A stretch of 64,000 nt of DNA from Corella eumyota (Eukaryota; Chordata; Ascidiacea; Phlebobranchia; Corellidae): assembly GCA_963082875.1 (NCBI GenBank), contig OY720097.1, positions 16,066,501 through 16,130,500 on the forward strand, written 5' to 3'. Shown here piece by piece: positions 59,701-64,000 of the stretch (its first letter is position 1; every line of letters starts with the position of its first letter). A program made the translations under genes and the position numbers. The notes beneath the pieces were generated by a model that was given only the letters and a program-made list of their open reading frames with translations, ran no database searches and was not told the origin of the DNA.

Positions 59701-62700
59701 TATAAAAAGTCTTTGTTTTTTCTGTTTAAAAGAGAAATTACTATTTTTTAAATTATATTTGTAAATTTGATAATGTTACTTGTCATATAGGTTTTAGGAG
59801 GAGCCTTGACAGATCTCCATGCTGCAGGACAAATGGAGGAATTTGCGGTTGACCATAAAGTAATCAACCCTAAATCTATCACCATGCAACAACTGTATGG
59901 ATGCTTTGATCCAATTTCACATGAATGGACTGATGGAGTTTTACCTATTCTGTACAGAGAGCAAGCATCTTCTACAAGTGATAACAGGTACAAATGACAA
60001 CTTTTATTTGTCCTTTTTTAAGAGTGCCTTAACAATTGTGTATAAATTTATGAAAATATAACATTTTTTAATTTCCAAGCTTTTGTGTATTATTTAAGTG
60101 GTATTAAGTATGTTTATTATTCTTATGTGTTTTTTAGGAAATGGTTGATATTTGATGGACCTGTTGATGCTGTATGGATTGAAAACATGAACACTGTGTT
60201 GGATGACAACAAAAAGCTGTGTTTGATGTCCGGTGAAATTATCCAAATGAGTGCCAAGGTGAAATATGAATTTTTATCTTAGTAACAATGATATATAACT
60301 TTGTAAAATGAAATTTTAGCACCTTAGTTAATGGTAGAAAAATTGTTGTATAATTATTTACTTTTTTCAGATGAACTTGATATTTGAGCCAGCGGATTTG
60401 GAGCAAGCTTCACCAGCAACAGTATCACGATGTGGAATGATTTACTTAGAGCCTCACCAACTTGGTTGGAGGCCATCTAAGGTAATTCATTATTTTCTTT
60501 TAATTTACCAAATTAAATTTTAGCGACTTTAAAATACTAGTATTAAACCAATGCAGTGTAGTTACGATTTTAAACTAACTGTCTTTTTTCCTTTGAAGGT
60601 TTCCTACATTGCAACCCTACCAAAAACCATGGGGGAAGATCATATTAATATGTTTGATGATATGTGTGAATGGCTTATTGATCCCTGTCTGGATTTTATT
60701 CGACATGAATGCAAATTCGCTGTAAATAATTTTTTTTAACATTTTGTATATCTTAACATTTTTACCAATAAGTTCAAAGGGTAAAAAATTTATTTAATTC
60801 TTTTTTAATTTATATTTTTTTTTCAGATCAAAAGCTCTTCTATGCATTTGGTTGTTACTTTATTAAGATTATTTAACAGTTTGTTGACAGAAATTGATGA
60901 GTCAGGACAAGAAGGAAAGGAACAACTTAGTTCCCAACAAGTAAGCAGTCATATTTTATTAACAAACAAACCTAAATTATTTTTAATGCTTTGGGTAAAA
61001 CCAATTCACTGTTTAAAGATTTTTAATAATTTTTTTTACAAAACAGTATGTATTAGTTGTGGCCCTTTTTTTAGATATTTTTTTGGATACAAGGCTTGTT
61101 CTTGTTCTCTGTTGTGTGGACAATTGGTGGAACAATAGATGGTGATAGTCGACACAAGTTTGATACTTTCCTGAGAACAATTATTAGTGGAACAGATACC
61201 AACTTTCCCAAACCAAAATCCTCAAAATTGACAAAATCAAATGTTTTCCCAGAACGAGGTAATATATATTACACATGAGTAAGATGCATGAGTAAGATAA
61301 ATTAAAACCATGGTAGAAGTTGAGTTACTATTTGTTATATGTTTTAGGTTCTGTTTATGATTATTATTTCCATAAGCAATCAAGTGGAAACTGGAGTAAC
61401 TGGATTGATTACTTAGACAAGTCAAAGATGAATATCTCCGCTGGTTCTAAAGTAGGTTTAAACATAAAGCAATTAAAATTAATTTCTTTTTTTTTCGTGA
61501 TCAAAATTTTTTTTTTTTTGCATTTTACCTCTTTCAATAATTTAATGAACATATTTTTGAAGGTGAGTGAAATTATCATTCAAACAGTAAACACGGCTCA
61601 ACAGAACTTTTTTCTCGATGCATTTATTTCCAAAAACATCTCAATGCTTTTTGTTGGCCCCACAGGTTAAAGTCATTTAAATTTTCTATAGGTTTTACAC
61701 TATTTAAATCAAGATAAACAGTTTTAATTTGAAGTTGTAAGGATTCCATTCAATTGCAACAAAAAGTTTTTAATTGTGCCTACTGCTTAGGTACTGGAAA
61801 ATCGGCTATTACCAATGATTACCTTATGCATTTGGCTAAAGAGAAGTTTATGGCCAATACTATCAACTTCTCTGCCCGTACATCAGCAACACAAACTCAG
61901 GACATCATTATGTCAAAGTTAGATCGACGTAGAAAAGGATTGTTTGGACCGCCAGTGGGCAAGAAAGCACTGGTGTTTGTTGATGACTTAAACATGCCAG
62001 CCAAAGAGGTAAATGCTGTTGTGTTAAGAGATTTAACATCCTTAGTTGTGTTTCAAAATAAAAGATGCTTCAGTAGTTGTTTAAATGCATTTAAAAGTAT
62101 ACACACTATTTGACATACTTTAATACATACCCATTGTTATTATGTCAGGTTTATGGAGCACAACCTCCTGTCGAACTTCTAAGAACATGGCTGGATCATG
62201 GGTTCATGTATGACAAGAAAGATTCATCCAAGATCAACCTTATCGATGTTCTTTTCTTGGGGTAAGTTTTTTACCCTTTTTCTAATAATAGTGCAATATT
62301 AATGTGTGAATTGATGGTTTAATTCTGGTTTTTAAATATAATATTAAAGGGGGCAAAATGTTTGTTACCCTAGCTAAAATTTATTATTCATGTGGTTTTT
62401 AGAGCAATGGGTCCTCCTGGAGGTGGAAGAAATGACATCACTGACAGAATGACTCGACATTTAAATGTAATTTATATTGACACATTCTCAGATGACACCA
62501 CTATCAAGATTTTCTCAACAATTGCTGACTGGCACTTTGGAAATGGATTCGATTCAGCCATTATGCGATTAGGTAGGCAAAAATTTTGTCATTTAGAATA
62601 CATTGAAACTATTTTTTATTAAAGTTTTTTTGCCATTTTTTAAACATATAATAAAAATTGTTATTCTTTTTAGGCAAAATCATGATTCAAGCTACCCTTG

Positions 62701-64000
62701 GTGTATACAAATCAACAATCGAAAGTTTTCTACCTACACCAGCCAAGTCTCACTATGTTTTCAACCTTCGAGATTTTGCAAGGGTTATTCGTGGTGTATT
62801 GTTGGTGCCTTCAACCCATTTAAATGACTCGGATAAGTTTATTCGCTTGTGGGTTCATGAAATATACAGGTAAACTTATATTCTACTTTTTCAAGTTTAA
62901 TTTGAATTATAATTAAAAATGTTATAATAGATTGTATACGAATTTGGTGTAAGCAGTTTTTGTTTTGTTAAAAAAAACACCAACTAATAAAATTTTTTTG
63001 TTCTTAGAGTATTTTATGATCGTTTAATTGATGAAAGTGACAGACAAACTTTCTTTTCTATTGTGAAGGAAAGTTGTTCCAATTATTTTAAACAAAACAT
63101 GGACAAAATCCTTAGTCATCTCTACAAGTCCAAGAACCTCACGGTAATTCAAAAATTGTGTTCTAATATTTATATCTTCAGTAGTCTTGGTAATGTAGCA
63201 TAATATATTGTTTAACAATGCAAATTATTTGGTCTTGTCTTTTTTGTCTTTATTAAATAAAACTTTTCAAATATTTAAAAAGGATTTTATTTACAACATT
63301 AAATAGGATGATGATGTTCGTAATTTATTCTTTGGAGACTTCATCAATCCTGAAGCCAACCCAAGAGTTTACAACGAGATTCAAGACCTTGCACAACTTA
63401 CACAAACCATGGATTTTTACTTGGATGAGTTTAACCAGGTAACAATGCCCTGTTAAGAACTAAACAACCATATTAATAATATTTATTAGCTTTTTAAACT
63501 TATTTTTAATGTTTAGATATCTAAAGCACCAATGTCATTGGTGATGTTTAAATTTGCTATTGAACATGTGTCGAGAGTATCTCGAGTTCTTAAACAAGAT
63601 AACGGCCATGTACTCTTAATTGGCATTGGTGGCAGTGGAAGAAAAAGTGCCACCAGATTGGCGGCCTTTATGACGGATTACGACATTTATCAAATTGAAC
63701 TTACAAGGTAAAAAAATATTAAAACAATTTGCAGCCAAAGTTTGAGCATTGCCAAAGTATGATTATTTTAAAAGCACATTTTTTTAGAACATACTCCTTT
63801 GCTGACTGGAGAGATGATATCAAAAAGATGATGGTCAAAGCTGGTGCAGATGGGGTACAGACAGTCTTTCTTTTCAGTGATCAACAGATCAAGGAAGAAG
63901 CATTTGTGGAAGACATAAACATGATTTTAAACACTGCTGACATTCCAAACATTTTCCCAGCTGATGAAAAGGCAGAGTTAATTGAAAAGATGCAGGTTAT
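47748..64000 (+). CDS. DNAH7: Axonemal inner-arm dynein heavy chain, DNAH7-like (3' partial)
   Basis: This is a motor subunit of ciliary or sperm inner dynein arms. The first exon is tiny (47748-47762, MKRGK); about 45 short exons follow and the gene runs off the right edge. Order: disordered N-tail; tail domain (LSNQLRD-like helices, [15 protein letters not shown]); linker ([40 protein letters not shown]); AAA1 with GPAGTGKT (57893-57916) and CFDEFNR; AAA2 with GEPLGGKT (59620-59643); AAA3 with GPTGTGKS split by an intron (about 61655-61804); AAA4 with GIGGSGRKS (63622-63648), where Arg replaces the usual Lys, as in relatives. KFGIVDSYW and [14 protein letters not shown] favour DNAH7 over DNAH3/12. 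Two linker exons are duplicated. The first 300 residues are divergent and their exon model is less certain. Confidence 0.93.
48396..48690 (-). mobile_element. tRNA-derived SINE, copy 4 (in a DNAH7 intron, reverse orientation)
   Basis: On the minus strand it reads from the head (CGGTAGCATGGTGTAGTGGT) through box B (GAGTTCAATCCTCACT), the shared body, and the tail GGGATAAAGATACAC plus A-run. The 8-bp sequence TAGTTATT is present at 48391-48398 and 48692-48699, a likely target-site duplication. The 3' half is the most diverged of the four, so this may be the oldest copy. Confidence 0.82.
54266..54380 (+). other. DNAH7: DNAH7 alternative exon A
   Basis: The exon is 115 nt, entered in phase 2 (GA|A) and left in phase 0 at GTAAGT. 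It encodes [20 protein letters not shown] and ends EYRDS. It is the first of two homologous versions of one linker exon. Confidence 0.8.
54555..54669 (+). other. DNAH7: DNAH7 alternative exon A'
   Basis: The exon is 115 nt, the same length and phases as exon A, and encodes [20 protein letters not shown] ending PYRDT. By eye 19 of 38 residues are identical to exon A. If spliced after A, its second codon would read TGA, so the two cannot be used together. Confidence 0.8.
55044..55160 (+). other. DNAH7: DNAH7 alternative exon B
   Basis: The exon is 117 nt, phase 0 at both ends, encoding [20 protein letters not shown]…[11 protein letters not shown]. It follows A/A' and precedes its own homologous copy. 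Confidence 0.8.
55644..55760 (+). other. DNAH7: DNAH7 alternative exon B'
   Basis: The exon is 117 nt, phase 0 at both ends, encoding [20 protein letters not shown]…[11 protein letters not shown]. By eye 23 of 39 residues match exon B. It splices in phase to the constant exon starting [10 protein letters not shown] near 56002. Confidence 0.8.

Overview
The window looks like nuclear DNA of a tunicate, most likely a Ciona-type sea squirt. This is an inference from gene content and structure. The genes are typical animal/chordate genes (TALPID3, IRF2BP, WRN, SLC3A2, LCLAT1, an atypical E2F, an axonemal dynein). They are split into many short exons by small AT-rich introns, intergenic gaps are mostly under 1.5 kb, and four copies of one tRNA-derived SINE lie in introns. 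No prokaryotic, viral or LTR-element sequence was recognised.

Layout: 1-119 (-) is the N-terminal piece of a probable secreted protein. 1020-3788 (-) is a lysocardiolipin acyltransferase (LCLAT1) with a 10-nt microexon. 5447-8945 (+) is a leucine-rich-repeat/EF-hand protein of the LRRC74 type. 9189-12230 (-) is the CD98/4F2 heavy chain (SLC3A2). 12727-13982 (+) is the small GTPase ARL2. 14334-15350 (-) is ribosomal protein L22. 16283-21371 (-) is an atypical E2F7/8. 22806-23694 (+) is a small GPI-anchored Ly6/uPAR protein. 23887-32067 (-) is the Werner helicase WRN, apparently without the exonuclease domain. 32678-33829 (-) is a THEG/SPMAP2-type sperm protein. 34490-47015 (-) is TALPID3 (KIAA0586), whose largest intron holds a complete single-exon IRF2BP gene (40476-42740, same strand). 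47748 to the right edge (+) is an inner-arm axonemal dynein heavy chain, best matched to DNAH7, which continues beyond the window.

The right third is rich in cilium/flagellum genes (THEG-like, TALPID3, DNAH7). TALPID3 and DNAH7 are head to head, and the gap between them carries a canonical RFX X-box (47595-47608), a plausible shared ciliary control element.

The most striking structure is in the dynein gene. Two consecutive linker-domain exons are each present twice (115/115 nt and 117/117 nt, arranged A, A', B, B'). Splicing A to A' breaks the frame at once, so they look like mutually exclusive alternative exons that change the dynein linker. Gene names come from recalled family sequences, and exon boundaries from splice signals and reading phase. 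No transcript or database evidence was available.
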